Shown in pieces: positions 47,137 to 60,700 of a stretch of 64,000 bases of DNA. Each line of letters starts with the position of its first letter. Position 1 is the stretch's first letter. Source of the stretch: Blastomyces gilchristii SLH14081 (taxonomy: Eukaryota; Ascomycota; Eurotiomycetes; Onygenales; Ajellomycetaceae); the NCBI RefSeq assembly GCF_000003855.2, contig NW_003101679.1, forward strand, positions 2,807,558-2,871,557, given 5' to 3'. The notes below the pieces were generated by a model. The model searched no databases. It was given only the letters and a program-made list of their open reading frames with translations, and was not told the DNA's origin. Both the position numbers and the translations under genes were made by a program.

Positions 47137-48976
47137 AGATGTAGATATTATTACTCAGGTTGGAGGTCCGCGTTGCCTATTTAGACGGTGTGTTGCTAAA
47201 TTAAACCTGAAGGATTTGCGACTGGGTCCTTGGACCTTCCAGCTTGCCGTCCAATGATGGGTTTAACACCAAGGTGGAGACATTGGAGTCCGCATGAAAT
47301 GAGGGGAAAATGAATGGAATTGATATTAAAAATATCCTTTGTGAAAAAACGAAAGGTTAATAAGAAAGGAAAAAAGCATTTATGCAAAAGAATGTCGGTT
47401 GTCGTTGTGACAGATTTCAGCTTGGAAAATCAATGGGTTGTTGTTGGTGACCGACCGACCAGCGCAGCCAAACATCGCGGAACAAAAGCTGCGGTTTTAG
47501 CGAAAAAGGGTTGGTTCAACCAAGGATGGCTTTGGGTTTGCCCCAGAATTTAAACCCACCAATCAGATGGGACTATTCAAATCACTCACCCAAAAAATAA
47601 TAATAATGATTTTTTGTCTTCAAGTTTCAACTCGAGACCTCTTTGAATGGAATATTTATACCTACTTTCTAGACCCCAATTAATATCACAGAAAAGGCCA
47701 AAAATCTTTTCAACGGGCTACATTTTGCCAAGTGGCCCATCAAAAAATTATTCGGCGCTTACCATCTTGTTCAACTCGATCTTGATGCATAACTAGTTAC
47801 CTAGGTGTGGCGCATAAGCTATCATCTCGCATGTCAATACTTGTACGGAGTAGTGGCTCCTGTACTTTTTCCCGTCCCAGCTGCATTTCAGTTCTGGAAT
47901 TGCATTGATTAGAACGAGACTGCAGAATGTTGAGTTACAATGAACACATTGCTCTCTGCCTGCCTTGCATCCCTGAATCGCCATCTGGATGAACATTGCT
48001 TGTGACAGCAATAATGAGAGCAACAAATGGCTCTGATCCTTTTGTCTACCTTTCTCTGAAGGTCATAGCACCACCACTTCATTCAATTCATCACCTCTAT
48101 CAATTAACCTTGTCAGACATCCGCAATTATTCTAACACAAACCTCATCTACATCAAATCCAGTCATGATAGCTGAGATGCAGATGTATTTTGTGCTAGAG
48201 GTGTAAAGTTTGAGAATGATTGGCAGATTTTCTGTGGTTATGTTATTCAGAATCCTTGCAATTTCAGTTACTGCAGGGCGAGGCGAAATGGCCCTAAACG
48301 GCGAAATCACCCCGGGACGATGTGTATTGATTGTGTATGTACCCGCCATTTGCGGTTTCGAATTTTCAATAATGGGGCTGAATAGATCTCGCCCTCGCCT
48401 ATATATTTCCGGGAACAGACACACACCGTACGGAGTACAGTAGCCATAACTCTTTGATGACAGAATAGTGTGGTTATCAAGCTCCTTGTAAATTTCTGTT
48501 GATTGTTTTTTCATGACGATGGAAAATATCGTTTACATTCGTTGTTCGCACTCGGCCCGCTGACTGTCCTGAAAAGGTTTAACCCCATGTTTATTTTACG
48601 CCGAGTTTAACACTTGAACCCCCGTTACATTCCGAAAGGAAAATCCGCTTCCGTGAAATTTTCTCCAGATCTTGCTGCCGTTTTGGCGGGAAAGAATTTC
48701 TTTTTTTATCGACTAGAAAAAAAGCTCTGTTTTCCCTCCTTGCAGCAATTTAGACCGGCCCTTCCTTTGCTATATTTCCTTCCTTTGCTATATTTTTTTT
48801 TCCCTTTCGTCTTTCATTTCTATTAATCCGTTGTTTTATTTCACCCATTGAGTTTCTAGTTGTAAAAAAAGAAGGGCTTTGGGAGGATCCCTTATCTGTT
48901 CCACTACCCTTTCGGTTTGATTGACCGATTGCCATCGCTGCTATCGTTTTTTGTTCTTTTATAACAAAATCTAATA
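47137..48976. promoter_or_regulatory. Divergent promoter region of the mitochondrial ATPase and CLU genes
   Basis: 1.84 kb between two genes that both concern mitochondria. Contains TACGGAGTA at 47844 and 48429, a T-rich run (48792-48803), and open frames with no recognisable domain. The interval is long enough for separate promoters. Confidence 0.5.
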
Positions 48977-51900
48977 ATGGAGCAACCCACCAAGGAAAAG
49001 GAACATTCCCAAGGTACGAGAACTTTATTTGCAAGCCAGGCAGCTAATCAATGCCTTGAAGTTATCTCTAGGTAACTATAGAAAAACGATGTATCAATTG
49101 TGGACGCTAATCTTTCAATTACAGAGGTTGCGGAGAAGAATGGAGACGAACAACTCCCCAACGGCAATCACGTAGACGGAGAACATGATGGAGGAGGTGG
49201 GAACATTCAGATGAATCAATCATACGTACTAGACCGCTGGCCACTGACTTGGGGTTGAATTTAGGTCTCTTCCAGATTTCAGTCAAGCTTCCGCATGAAC
49301 CGTACAACATACAAGTTACGGTGAGAAACCCTCTCCCTCCGCCGGAAACGACATTAGCTAATAAAGCTTACCTCCCCTATAGGTATCGAGCCAGGAACAA
49401 GTCCAGGATGTTCGTCAATCGATCGTTGAGCTGCCGGGTACCTTTCAGTACACGAGCTTCCACCTGGAGCATAACGGAGAGAGGATAAATGACTACGTCG
49501 AACTGTCCGAGGTCAAGGACCTCAAGGCTGATTCGGAAGTCGTCCTAGTCGAGGACCCCTACACTGAGAAGGAGGCTAGGATGCATATTGTTCGGATAAG
49601 AGAACTGATCGGCGCTGCTGGCGATCGCGTTGACAACTTGCACGGCATCTGTGCCGGTTTGTCACTTCATGACTCCGTAGCTGCTGGCGAGCAATTATCC
49701 GACACAAAGGAGGGACAGGATGCGCAGGCCAAAGATCATGCCCTTGTAGACTATGATATGGCGGCCCCGCCTGTCCTGCAAACGATACTCCCCCGGGCGC
49801 AGCCCCAAGTGCCCAAGACGGTCAAAGCAATTTCTCTTTCACCCTGGAACCCACCTCCTTACCATCTTCGCCAACGTGGGCACCTATTATATCTCCAGGT
49901 CACCACGAATGAAGGCGAGCAGCATCAGATAACGTCTCACGTTTCTGGATTCTATGTGAACAAGTGCTCAAATGCCAAATTCGATCCCTTCCCAAGACCC
50001 GCTCCCAAGAACTATAGCGCTCACTCCCTGTTGACTTTAATCTCTATGCTCTCTCCCTCGTTCGATTCTGCGTTTAAAGCTTTGCAGGAATCAAACAACA
50101 AAAAGGATTTGTTGACTACTTTCCCTTTCCAAAACTCTATTCCTAACAACCCATGGCTTGTGCCATCCACCTCATCTCCCGTCACAGCCCATCAGTCAGA
50201 TATCACCCGTTCCCAAGAGAACTATTTAATTTCTGGCATGGACAACTCCGAAACTTTGAGAGACTGGAACGAGGAGTTCCAAAGCACAAGAGAACTCCCC
50301 AGGGAAACGGTCCAGGACAAAGTCTTCCGGGAACGTTTGACTTCGAAGCTTTTTGCTGACTACAACGATGCAGCTGCTCGTGGCGCTGTATTGGTCGCAA
50401 GGGGCGAAATTGCACCCCTCAATCCAACTGAAGGGAGGGATGCTCAAATTTTTGTCTATAACAATATATTCTTCTCCTTTGGAGCTGATGGGGTTGGAAC
50501 TTTTGCGTCGGAGGGTGGTGACGAAGCTGCCAGGGTTGCTGTCGGCAAGGACGTTGCGGGCGTAAAAGCCGTCAATCAGCTCGACATCCCCGGTCTCTTC
50601 ACTCCGGGAACGGTTGTTGTTGACTACCTGGGTAAACGGTTGGTTGGCCAGAGCATTGTTCCTGGCATCTTCAAGCAACGCGAGCCTGGCGAACACCAAA
50701 TCGATTATGGTGGAGTTGAGGGTAAGGAAGTCGTTGCAGAGCACAAAGACTTCGTGCCAGTGTTTGAGAAACTATCCGCTTCGTTGCGCGTTAAGAAGCA
50801 TCCGGTCTGGGACAGAGATGGCAAAAGGCACGATCTGGAGGGAAGCGTAGAAACAAAGGGTCTTTTGGGTACGGATGGTCGTAAATATGTGCTCGATCTC
50901 TATCGCATTACTCCGCTAGACATAGCTTGGTCGGAAGACGCTGAAGGACATGAGCCATATCCCCACAGGATGTCTGTCCTGAGGCTAGAGCTAGTTGAGT
51001 CGTACTGGAGATATAAGATGGGTCAATATGTGAAGACTGAAGTTGAGAAGCGAAAGGCTGCGAAAAAAGAAGCTGAGAAGGCTGAAGACATTGAAGTGCC
51101 TAAGGGAGACGAGGCTGAGGCCCCAGCGATCAATGGGCAGGGCGAAGGCGACAAGAAGGCAGCTGATGAACAGGAACGCGTTGATATCTCTGCGTTTAAG
51201 CTTGCCCTCAACCCTGATGTCTTCAGCGGTCAAGTACCTCAGACAGACGAGGAGAAGGAGGAGTGGGCTCAGGACGAGAAGGAAGTCCGTTCTGCTTGCG
51301 AATACTTGACTTCCAAGGTTATTCCTGAGCTTATCCAGGACTTGCACGATGGCGATGTTGGCTTCCCAATGGATGGGCAATCCTTAACCCAGCTTCTCCA
51401 CAAGCGAGGAATCAATGTTCGATACCTGGGTAAATTGGCGAAGCTTTCTCAACAAAAGGGATCGAGACTAGTCGCTTTGAGCGCACTCCTGATCCAGGAA
51501 ATGATTTCTCGCGCCTTCAAACATATCGCCAACCAGCATCTGCGATATCTGCCACCTCCCTTCACAGCTTCCTGCGTTTCCCATTTATTGAACTGCTTCC
51601 TCGGGACAGAAGTCAATGCAAACCCACGTCCAGAGATAGATGAGGAATTGAGGGAGATTTACCCGGAAGGTGACTTCTCTTTCGAAAAGGTTACACCTAC
51701 CTCGCTCAAGGAGGAGATTGAAAAACAAATCAAAATCCGTTTCAGATTCAACGTCGAGTCTGACTGGACTGCATCGCTCAAACGTCTCCAACTTCTACGA
51801 GACATTTCTATTAAAATCGGCCTTCAGATAGGTGCCCGCGAGTTTACGTTCGAACACTCGCAGATCAAGTCCCAGGAGCATTCTCCTGCGCCTAGCAGCA

Positions 51901-53036
51901 CCCATAGTTCACAAGAGGAGCCAAGCAAGAAAAAGAAGAAGAAGGGAAGCAACGCTGCTTCGCCAAGCCGATCAGTGGCAAGCCCTAAGCCCGTGGTTAC
52001 GTTTGTGCCAGAAGACATCCTTAACATTGTACCTCTCGTTAAGGATGCTTCCCCGCGAAGTGCGCTTGCGGAGGAAGCCCTGGAAGCTGGGCGAATTTCT
52101 ATAATGCAGAACCAGAAGGAAATTGGACAGGAACTTATCTTGGAGTCCCTCTCTCTTCACGAGCAGATCTACGGCATCCTTCATCCTGAAGTTGCCAAGT
52201 TGTATCATCAGCTCTCCATGCTTTACTATCAGACAGACGAGAAGGAAGCCGCTGTTGAGTTGGCGCGGAAAGCCGTCATTGTTACTGAGAGAACAATGGG
52301 CGTTGACTCCGCTGACACTATTTTGAGCTACCTCAATCTTAGCTTGTTCGAGCATGCGTCTGGCCACACGCAGACTGCTCTAGTTTACATCAGACATGCA
52401 TCCGAACTCTGGAAGATTATCTACGGTTCTCATCACCCTGACTCGATTACAACCATGAACAATGCTGCTGTCATGCTTCAGCACCTCAAGAAATACCCCG
52501 ATTCCCGAAAATGGTTTGAGGCTTCGCTGACCGTCTGCGAAGGCCTCTTTGGAAGACAATCCATTAACACCGCTACCATTCTCTTCCAGCTCGCCCAGGC
52601 CCTTGCTCTTGACCAGGACTCAAAGGCTGCCGTGAACCGTATGCGGGACGCATACAACATCTTCCTTAACGAACTGGGTCCCAACGACCGAAATACCAAG
52701 GAAGCAGAAAGCTGGCTTGAACAGCTTACTCAGAATGCCGTGTCCATCGCCAAGCACGCGAAGGATATCCAAGCTCGCAGACTGCGCCGAACAAATCTCT
52801 CCCCACGAGTGACGATGGGAACTAAACCTCAGCCTCAGGTCGGCCAAAATGCACCAGCGACCACTAATGGGGCAGCCTCCAAAAACATCGGGCTGGACTC
52901 GAGAAGCATTGATGAGCTATTGAAGTTTATTGAGGGAGGCGAATCCAGCAGTCCCCGCTCCAAACAGAAGAAACGGGCTGCAACCAGCAACCCTAAGCTC
53001 CGTGGATCGAAGCAATCCAATGTTCAGGCCACCTAA
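48977..53036 (+). CDS. clu1: Clustered mitochondria protein CLU1/CluA
   Basis: Four exons (48977-49013, 49125-49196, 49265-49320, 49383-53036) encode 1272 residues, the usual length. CLU proteins bind mRNAs for mitochondrial proteins, associate with eIF3 and keep mitochondria distributed; loss clusters them. The N-terminal ubiquitin-like CLU_N region starts near LFQISVKLPHEPYNIQVT. The CLU domain covers roughly residues 320-560, with DLYRITPLDIAW near 500. A Lys/Glu-rich segment follows (KRKAAKKEAEKAEDIE), then LLHKRGINVRYLGKL and the CLU-central region with QHLRYLPPPF-like sequence. Tetratricopeptide-like repeats are near residues 910-1080 (HPEVAKLYHQLSMLYYQTDE, HPDSITTMNNAAVMLQHLKK). A Lys run (KKKKKKG) precedes the repeats. 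The ATG is followed by MEQPTKEKEHSQ. The gene looks intact. Confidence 0.95.
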
Positions 53037-53790
53037 GTTGGGTGTATATTTACTTGTATTATTCCGAAGCCCCCTCCGACCATTTTTGATCATTTAATTG
53101 CCCCCGTTTCTATAAGTGTTATTATTATCTCTCTCGTTTTTCTCTTTTAATAAATCCAGCCCAACCCCCCCGTTTCCCCTGGAATTACCTAGCTACAGAT
53201 ACCTATAACACCGCTGAGAGGGGAATATCTTGTTTACCAACCCATTCTTAGACAGAAAAGAGAAAGAACTCGAACGTTCCAGCTTTTGAGCTGACATCAT
53301 TTGTTGAGTCATATGGACGATTGTGCTGCTACGCCCTTTTTGAACATAGATCTCCCCCGTTGTCTTGCAACCATCTCTACTCACAAAGTATTGTTTTATT
53401 TTTGCTTTTTTCTATATACAGTCATTTCCTTTATTTGCGGTACTACTTCGTTGTATAAAATATAGGGGACTTACATAGCATGGTTTTCATTTTTTCAATC
53501 TGCTTTTCAACGATCCTGTCCACTTCCCATGTCCTTTTACTTTTTTTTTTTTTCTTTTATTTCATTTCCCTTACTGTATGTATAGTTGATGACATGTCAT
53601 TTCACGAGCAACAGGAAAAGTGGATAATACTGTACTATATGGATAGGCTTAAAAATGATTGACATCTTCTCTCGATTCACATTTTGGTCTCTGTAACCGC
53701 CAGTTTATAAGGATCTTAGGGCATAGGGCATGGTCAGGTGACTCACACAAGCCTCGCCACCCCATATCCACTCACTCATCTCTAGCTTAG
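53037..53790. other. 3' flank of CLU1 up to the AT-rich block
   Basis: Normal-composition 3' region with poly-T tracts (53541-53552). A CTTCCTCTTCTTCTTC microsatellite sits at about 53799-53822, just at the boundary with the retrotransposon block. No gene recognised. Confidence 0.55.
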
Positions 53791-55439
53791 ATAGCTTCTT
53801 CCTCTTCTTCTTCTTCTTCTTCAAGATTCAGTTTCAATATGATCTAGTATACTGCTGCTATTCACCCTGATAAAGTTAATCTTCATTCTGTAATATTACT
53901 GAATCTTCTCATCTCACTATCAGTCACAGATCTGCAGTATTTTTTTTTCTCTACATCTTCATATGCAGTGTTCTGCAGCAAAAAAAATGACACTCAGTCA
54001 AATTACACAAATTCAAGCTCTTACAGATTAAGTCAATGAACTAATTACTCAGAACTGTTAAATAACTGATATTAATACACAACTGATCTGATATTTGAAA
54101 ATACTGAAAGTTATTACTTATATGAAAGACACACTCTCAGCTCTGATTCATTATTAATTCATAATTACTATTACTAAGATGAAATTGTATAAATTAGATA
54201 TCTTTGATAAGACTAGTAATATCTGTTTCTGACTACTGAATATGAATAATAATATTTATAAATATCTTATTATCAATGAAGTCTTTAAAATCTCTTTTAA
54301 TATCAGCTATCTTAGCTTTAAGATTTATCAATATATTCAGTAAATATAAATAAAATATGACATGCATATTATTATCTGAGACATTCTGAAGATATAACTC
54401 TGTAATAACTACTGAGAGATTAATACAGCTCTTACTACAGAGCTATAAATGAACTCTCTTTATATATAATATAATCAATATACTGTGAACTTTATTACTA
54501 ACTTCAAGATTATTATAACAGACTTAAAGTGAAATAATTCTGTACTATATATTACATTCTATACTAAGTTAATAATATCAATTCTTTATCAGATTAATTA
54601 AGCTTACTTTAATACTTAATCAGCATTCTTCACTGAATGAAAGAAGATGATTATAATAGCAGAGAGTTATATTTTCATATTATATTAACTCATTTCACAG
54701 AATTACTAAATTAAATTCAATTTTATATAAGATAATATAATCTTTAATGTCACTGTTAACAGAGATTATTTCAGATTATTATATAATAGTAACAAGAATC
54801 TGAACATTACAGATAATAAATACTGAAAATATTAATATAAAGATATCTGCATTTAATGCAGATAAATGAGACACTAAATAGCAGAATGCTGCACTTGTTT
54901 AATATCAGTCTCTATACACTTATCTATAGAGATCTGTAATTATCAGAGTATTTCTATACTCATAATTATCAATGATCACTTATACACAGTCTTCTCAGAT
55001 TGTACTATTACATACTTTTCATTCTTCTCTTTAAAATTAAAAAACAAATCAGTATATTGCTAGAGATAGTTATATACACTGACAAGTCTCAAGTCAATCT
55101 CTTTACTCAGCAGGTCAATGAATACACCTTATTTATAAAGATTATTCACTATGACATATTAATTCTCAATACTGTCTCAGCTCTCAATAATATGACACGT
55201 CTTATATATCAGCATCTTTTGAAGAATCTTGAATCTCTTATTTCTCTTACTAATCACAATCACCTAGAGAATTGAGCTATTGAAAATGAACTACTTTTCT
55301 ATCAGAATTATATTATAGTCTCTGAATATCTTCTTATAAAGTAACTTCTTCTAGAACACTTTTATAATACTCTTATTATCAGTCACTCTGATTTTCATTA
55401 AATATACAGTCTAATTCAACACTGATTCTATTAATCTCA

Positions 55440-56068
55440 CATGTGTCAAGAAATTGATGAATATTATAAGAAGTGTAAGACATGCAAGTATGTAAAACCT
55501 ATATTACATTACATATATAGTAAGCTAACATCAGTTCTCATTTCAAATGTTAACTGATATACAGTTATACTTAACTTTATCATTGATCTTTCTAAATTAC
55601 TCTGCACAGTAATAGAAGTTATCTTTGATATTATTTTAGTCATTATCTGTAAATAGTTAAAGAGATCACACTATATATCTACAGTTATTAATATTACTTC
55701 AGAGATACTTGCTTATCTTTTTATTAATAATATAGTTTATCTACATAATATGTCTGCTATTCTCATCTCAGACAGAGATTATCTATTTATCTCAGAATTT
55801 TAACAAACTCTCTCACAAACTCTAAACACAGATTATAAACTTTTAATAGTATATTATTCACAGACTGATAAATAAATAGAAAGACAGAACTGAGAGTTAG
55901 AAATCTATATTTATCTTTATATAGACTATCTTTAAATTAACTGAATAAATCTTCTAACTCTTACAGAGTTTATATACAGTAATTCAGTTTATTCAGCACT
56001 AGATATCACACTCTTTTTTATAAATCTAGAACATTATTCATTATCACTGACTATACTCAACTTCTCAG
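55440..56068 (+). pseudogene. Integrase fragment of the older gypsy element, split by insertion
   Basis: Frame-disrupted integrase core with H2C2-like CxxC (KCKTC), SDRDYLFISEF around the second catalytic Asp, and QTDK.IERQN before the third acidic residue. TGA and TAA codons occupy positions where Trp and Gln are usual, as expected from G-to-A and C-to-T change. It stops at the 5' LTR of the inserted element at 56069. Confidence 0.75.
56064..56068. repeat. Target-site duplication CTCAG, left copy
   Basis: CTCAG immediately precedes the 5' LTR and is repeated immediately after the 3' LTR (63895-63899). A five-base duplication is standard for Ty3/gypsy integrases. Confidence 0.95.
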
Positions 56069-56612
56069 TGTCACGCTCTCAGCCGCGCCAAGGCCCTGTT
56101 GCGGTTTCACACGGCTCATTACTTTCATGCGGATGATTTCATTCATCTCACAGACTGTTTGAACCGGTTTTCAACTGCTCTATGACATCATTCAGATATA
56201 TCATAGAAAGATTCAATTAATGAATATAAGAACCTCACTTCTATACAAGGTCAGCAGATTACTTTTCCTTGATAGTAAGACATCACTGAGATATCACTTC
56301 AGCTATTCTCACTTGTGAAATAAGAGAAGATATTCACTCATTATCTATATAGAATAGCTAGATACTGGCTTCTTATAAAAGAGGCCAGTGATTTGTTTTT
56401 TCTTCTACTGAAATATATATAAGAGTTACTGTATATCTTATACAATATTCTTAGTATACTAAGTACTATATCTGTGATATTCTCATAATAACTCTGTAGC
56501 CTACAAGCTCACTATTTAAGCAAGATAGTCAAGCTCATTTATACAGCTTCTTAAATAACTACTTCTATATAATACTGCTAACTAGTCACTGCTTTGATTC
56601 TATTATATTACA
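56069..56612 (+). repeat. 5' LTR (544 bp)
   Basis: Begins TGTCACGCTCTCAG and ends TATTACA, so it keeps TG...CA ends. The first 110 bp or so retain CG-rich sequence (CAGCCGCGCCAAGGCCCTG), unlike the rest. It contains GAAATATATATAAGAG near 56408, a likely TATA region. Confidence 0.95.
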
Positions 56613-56739
56613 ATTCAAATCACTGTATCTGATTATACATTTGAATCAGTTGAGCTCTAACAGACTGATATAATCTCATATACCTGTGCTGAGATCAACC
56701 TGATCTCACTCTCTGAAGAAAACACTACATCATCTTCTA

Positions 56740-57700
56740 GAGTGTGTATATCTCTATCTCAGCAGAAATCTGAGATTTCTGAACTGACTGCATATTTTAA
56801 TATAAGCTCTTCAATCATTCTGTCATCACTGCGGTCTCTACACACCTACATCTATTATAAAGATAGAGAGATTAAGATCAGAGATTCACTGAGATATAAG
56901 AGAAATATCTTATCTGAATTTCACAGCTTTATCTGTACTCTTGAACAGAAATTCCACCTTAACTTAAGTCAGTATAATACTCATAAGATATGAGTAATAT
57001 ACACTGCTAATCTTCTTGAAGGCATCTCTGCAACTACTTGAGTTATTAAGAAGAGAGAGCTTGAGTATATTAATACTACTATAACTTGAGAAGAATTCAA
57101 AAACTTTCTACTGAACTAAATCAAAGATCACTGCAATTGCAGCTTCACAGTAGCACAGCAGTTCAACTCATTATATCAATGAGATAATGAGAATTCTTTC
57201 AATTTCAACACAAGATTTGAAGAATATTGAGAGGAATTGACTGATAATTTGAACTAATTAAAAACACAGCTTTATCTTGTAAAGCTGACTCATAAGATGC
57301 AGATAATAATATTATAATATCAGAGTTCATCAATCAATTATACTGAGCTTATCAACCTGGCTTTTCAGATCTATTTGAATAATTAATTCTCTGAGAAAAA
57401 GATTAAAAAGATCTCTTCTAAGTAATCAATGATGAGATTTAAACAGTGCTATGACAGCTTCAGTATAAAGAAAGTAAAGAAGAATTTCAAGTGTTCTGAT
57501 TCTTCACTCACTGTGAAGAAATATTAAAAAAGATTTGACAAAGATCTCTGTTTTAACTGCAGAGCTGATAAACACTATATCAGTGATTGTAAGAAGCTGA
57601 AGAAGAAAAGAAACTGAGAAGATATCTTCTCAAAGTTAACTTCTCTTCTGACAAACATATTCACAGAAGATAATAAAGAGAAAGAAATGAAGAATTAATA
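56740..57700 (+). pseudogene. gag relic with CCHC zinc knuckle
   Basis: Multiple stops break the frame. A zinc knuckle is intact at about 57549-57590: CFNCRADKHYISDC (C-x2-C-x4-H-x4-C). Upstream sequence near 57100-57240 resembles the capsid region of gypsy Gag. It would have packaged element RNA. Confidence 0.8.
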
Positions 57701-57719
57701 ATTCTTATATCTTTAAGTT

Positions 57720-60700
57720 CATGTTATGATCACAATGCATACTCTGAATGAGAAGATATTAGTGAGATACCTACTTAACTTCAGAGTAGATATTAACTTC
57801 ATATTCTATTTCTTTTCTTTGATGAAGAATTGAAAGAAGATAGATTTATCAGATCATATAAAATTTACTGATAGAATGAAATATCACTGTTTTAATATAA
57901 TTCAAGTGAAGTGTGTGATCACAGACTCAGAAGAAATCTTTAAGAAGAGTAGTCTGCTTCTTCATACAGTTAATATTATAGATGAGAATGTCATTCTAGA
58001 TCTCTTATAATTGAGAGAAAACAATTCTCTTATTAACTGAGTTACTCAGGCATGACAGTACTATCTCACTAATGAAGAGACAGTGATAGAGAAACCTGAA
58101 GAGTTTCATCAGAAGAATCTTGAGAAAAAGATTGAGTCAATATACTACATAGCAGGTGATTGAGACTTGAGAACAGATGAAGAAGTCATCACTCTCACTG
58201 CAAGATTAGCAGCAGTATCTGTCATTGAAGATGAATATGTACAATGTCTCTTTACAGATTTTAAGAATATCTTTTTAAAAAGGGAAGCAGTGAAGTTTCC
58301 TGATATCAAGATATGATATAAGATTTGTCTTGAAGACAGTGTAATAGTATTATACAGATCTCTTTATAATCTGTCTATAAAGAAATTAAATGTTCTGTGC
58401 AAATATCTTGAAGAAGTGTAATCAAAGAACTGAATATATTTATCAAAGAGTTCAGCAGAAGTATCTATACTCTTTATACTCAAGAAGAATGATAGACTAC
58501 ATCTATACATAGACTACAGAGGCCTCAATAAGATGACAGTTAAGAATTACTATTTATTATTATTAATTGATAAGATGATTAATCAGTTATCTAAAGCAAA
58601 GATGTTCTCAAAGATTAATATACAGAATATCTATCATAGAATCAGAGTTAATAAAGATAACATTTGAAAAACAGCTTTTCATATTAAGTATGATAATTTT
58701 AAATATCTTGTTTTATCTTTTAATCTTTGTAACACTTCAGCCATCTTTCAGATCTATATAAATAAGACACTGTGAGGTCTTATTGATGTCTTCTGTATAG
58801 TATATCTGAATGACATTCTAATCTTCTCAAAATCAGAGAAAGAATATGATACTCATGTTCAAGAAGTATTGAGTCACTTGAGACAGTATTAACTCTCTAT
58901 AAACACTGAAAAATACTTATTCTACATGCAGAAGATTGATTTCTTAGATTATATTATTGAGATGAATGACATTTCAATGAACAGAAGTCAGATCTCTGTC
59001 ATTGAGAACTGATCAGCACTGTGAATATATCATAAGATGCAAATGTTTCTAGAATTTACAAATTTCTACAGATGATTCATCTATACATATTCACAGATTA
59101 CTACTCTTCTTACAGATCTGTTAAAGAAAAGTGTGAAAGATAGAAAAATAGAATTATTTATTCTCACTCAAGACACTGTGCAGATATTTACAGAATTGAA
59201 ACAAGCTTTCACAGATGTCACAATACTGAATCACTTTAACTCTGACTTACTCAGTCAGTGTGAGACTGATATATCTGAGAATGAGATCTGTGAAATCTTT
59301 TCACAGTTAACATTAGAGATCTTTCAATATTAAAAGAATTAGAGAATAATCATCTCTGAGAAAACAGATAATGAATTATCTGTGAGAGAAGACTTTTTTA
59401 TAAAGTCTATAAAATACTGTAAATGAAGATCAGTGATCTTCTTCTTCAAGAAGTTATCACTTATATAGAGAAGATATAATACTCATGATCAGAAGATGTT
59501 AATAATTGTTAAATTCTTTAAGATCTGATAATATTATCTTCAGAGTAGTAAGTACTCAGTGTAAGTTCTTACTGATTATACAAATCTGTGTTACTTCTTG
59601 ATAACAAAGAGCTTAATAGAATATCAAGTCAGATGAGTAGAGCTGCTTTCAGAGTATAATTTCTATATCTGATACTGTTCAGATCAGCTTAACTCTATCA
59701 ATACACTGTCTAAACAGCTCAATTATAATATTGTTAATATAGAGAAGAATTCTATAAAAGAATCTCTATCATCACTGTAAAAGAAGCTGGCTGCAGAGAG
59801 TTAAGATTCTCTGAAGCTCAGAAACAGCACTGAAGAGACAGCTGTATAACTCAGTATAGAAGATGAAAGAAAACCTGAATCTCTGCAGAGAATTGACACT
59901 GAAGATTATGAGCTTCTTATATCATATCTTATAATTATTAAATGAGCAAAGAATAAAATAATCTACAATCTTTCAACTCAACTACTTTTAAAATTTATTG
60001 ATAAGTTACAGAAGAGAGATATCTCTACTGCAGCTTGAATTCAAAAGTTAAAGAAGAAAGAGTTTAATTTGAACTTGAAAGAGACAGACTCTGAGCAGAA
60101 CAGTGCTACTAAGAAATCAAGTCACTGATAACTAGAAGAATATAAACTTCTACTGCTGAATAATTCAGTCTTCATCTCTTATAGCAGAGCAGTATGCTAG
60201 AAGTTATTAAGAATTCATTATAATGATTCTCATACAGAGTACTTCAGGTTAGAGAAGACTGAGAAGCTTCTAAAATATAAATATATTTAAGACAAGCTTC
60301 AGACAGATATTAAAGAGTATATTAAAACTTATAATATCTGTTAAAGAATAAAGATTTCATGATATAAGTAATATAGTAAGTTAGCATCACTGCCTGTTTC
60401 AAAAAGCTCATGACAGAATCTATTAATGAATTTCATAGTTAATCTGTCAAAGTTGACAAGAGTCAAAGAATATAACTTGATTTTAATCATTGTTAATTAC
60501 TTCATGAAGATGACTAGATATATTTCTATTTATAAAAAGATTAAAGTCTCTGAATTGACTGATCTGTTTTTAGATATCATTATTTATAATCACAGTGCTT
60601 TAAAATTATTGATAATAGATTAAGAATCTCTCTTCATCAGTAAATACTGATCAGCTTTTTACTATTATCTTATAATAAGATATCTTCTCAGTATCACATT

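Larger units (their letters stand above)
53830..56068 (+). mobile_element. Left part of an older Ty3/gypsy element (host of the nested insertion)
   Basis: AT-rich and full of stops. At 53988 a gag-like start reads MTLSQITQIQALTD. From about 55440 an integrase is recognisable with its zinc-binding pair (KKCKTCKYVK), FIIDLSKLL, ISDRDYLFISEF, and YSQTDK.IERQN, followed by the conserved C-terminal part of the core. The space between gag and integrase is only about 1.4 kb, too little for protease, reverse transcriptase and RNase H, so a large internal deletion is likely. The reading continues at 63895 beyond the nested element. LTRs of this element are not visible inside the window. Confidence 0.75.
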
